DNA from: CBDIHP01 sp965279195
GTDB taxonomy: Bacteria > Planctomycetota > Planctomycetia > Isosphaerales > Isosphaeraceae
Reading direction: 5' to 3'
DNA: 64,000 bases
Assembly: GCA_965279195.1 (NCBI GenBank)
Contig: CBDIHP010000043.1
Span: 124,001-188,000, forward strand
Each line of letters begins with the position of its first letter. The first letter of the stretch is position 1. Below, one piece after another: positions 63,596-64,000 of the stretch. Under the pieces are notes generated by a model. That model was not told the origin of the DNA, searched no databases, and worked only from the letters and a program-made list of their open reading frames with translations. Position numbers and translations under genes: made by a program.

Positions 63596-64000
63596 TCAAA
63601 AGGCGACGGCGGCGAGCCGGACGATCCGGAGCCAGGCGTCGATGTCGGCCCGCCGGGCGCGGTCGATCATGCGGGCGTCTTCGAGGCCGATCCGCTGGAA
63701 ACGGAGCGTGTCGCCCGGCCGGGCCTGGCCGATGCGGTCGAGGTCGGCGGAGATGACGTGGGCGACGTGGGGGTATCCCCCCATCGTGCCGCCCGCGACG
63801 CCCAGGAGGATCGGACGGCCGCCGGCGACCTGGATCGCGCCCGGGGCGACCGGAGCGGAGAGCCGGGTTGGGTTCGTTTCGACGGAAACCGGGGGGCCGT
63901 CGAGCCGCAGCCCCATGCGGTCGGACGAGCCCGAGACCCGGTAATCATGACGGTCGAGCAGCCGGGCGGATCCGTCGGGGCCGTCGATGACGCGGATCGG
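63596..64000 (-). CDS. pxpC: 5-oxoprolinase subunit C / biotin-dependent carboxyltransferase domain, partial
   Basis: The C-terminal 134 residues of a KipA/PxpC (allophanate hydrolase subunit 2-like) protein; the start lies beyond the right edge. SGSSDRMGLRLDG, APGAIQVAGGRPILLGVAGG, MGGYPHVAHVISADLDRIGQ and RPGDTLRFQRIGLEDA are family motifs. PxpABC splits 5-oxoproline to glutamate. It ends 15 bases before the adjacent hydrolase gene on the same strand, so the two may be one operon. Confidence 0.85.
   Translation of the reverse strand, partial: PIRVIDGPDGSARLLDRHDYRVSGSSDRMGLRLDGPPVSVETNPTRLSAPVAPGAIQVAGGRPILLGVAGGTMGGYPHVAHVISADLDRIGQARPGDTLRFQRIGLEDARMIDRARRADIDAWLRIVRLAAVAF

Overview
High-GC chromosomal window from a member of the Planctomycetota, most likely an Isosphaeraceae/Gemmataceae-type lineage. 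The evidence is the protein repertoire: two DUF1549/DUF1553 plus DUF1501 gene pairs, a DUF1559 pilin-like protein with its type IV pilin N-terminus, a DUF6807 (PmoA-like) protein, and several planctomycete-type proteins with no recognisable function. The genus cannot be fixed from sequence reading alone.

Layout. 1-3.3 kb: a partial yidC, a metallophosphoesterase and tsaB (both interrupted by frameshifts), and a methyltransferase coupled to tsaB. 3.4-9.8 kb: an unknown 667-residue protein, then a cytochrome-c/DUF1549/DUF1553 protein and a DUF1501 protein. 10-14.2 kb: a two-gene redox unit made of a NuoE-NuoF fusion and a 755-residue iron-sulfur protein carrying two cyclic-nucleotide-binding domains; this is the most unusual item in the window. 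14.4-26.8 kb (minus strand): an aerobic terminal-oxidase cluster read as diheme cytochrome c, ctaC, ctaD, ctaA, ctaB, coxIII, coxIV, SCO1-DUF420 and a small CPNC protein, followed by a sirtuin and a membrane spermidine-synthase-like protein. 27.2-34.8 kb: a CPBP protease, a second metallophosphoesterase, a TIM-barrel isomerase-like protein, DUF6807, fau with a probable 6S RNA gene upstream, a UVR-motif protein and a DUF4912 protein. 35.3-44.2 kb: the complete F1Fo ATP synthase operon (atpI-B-E-F-H-A-G-D-x-C) behind a strong promoter. 44.2-64 kb: DoxX/MarR, two unknown proteins, a second DUF1549/DUF1501 pair, two large alpha/beta hydrolases, an MFS exporter, EVE, truB, DUF1559, a small lipoprotein, Uma2, a poly-gamma-glutamate hydrolase-like protein and a partial pxpC.

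The core theme is respiration and energy conservation: an NADH-oxidising flavin/iron-sulfur module, a heme-copper oxidase with its heme A biosynthesis and copper delivery genes, and ATP synthase.

Two families of dispersed palindromic intergenic elements run through the window. Family A (ends GTAGGGTG...CACCCTAC) lies between convergent genes, and at five of six flanks of its three best copies the element's own TAG is the stop codon of the neighbouring gene. Family B (ends GGAGTGCGGAAGC...) has five copies. No CRISPR array, tRNA, rRNA or transposase gene was seen.
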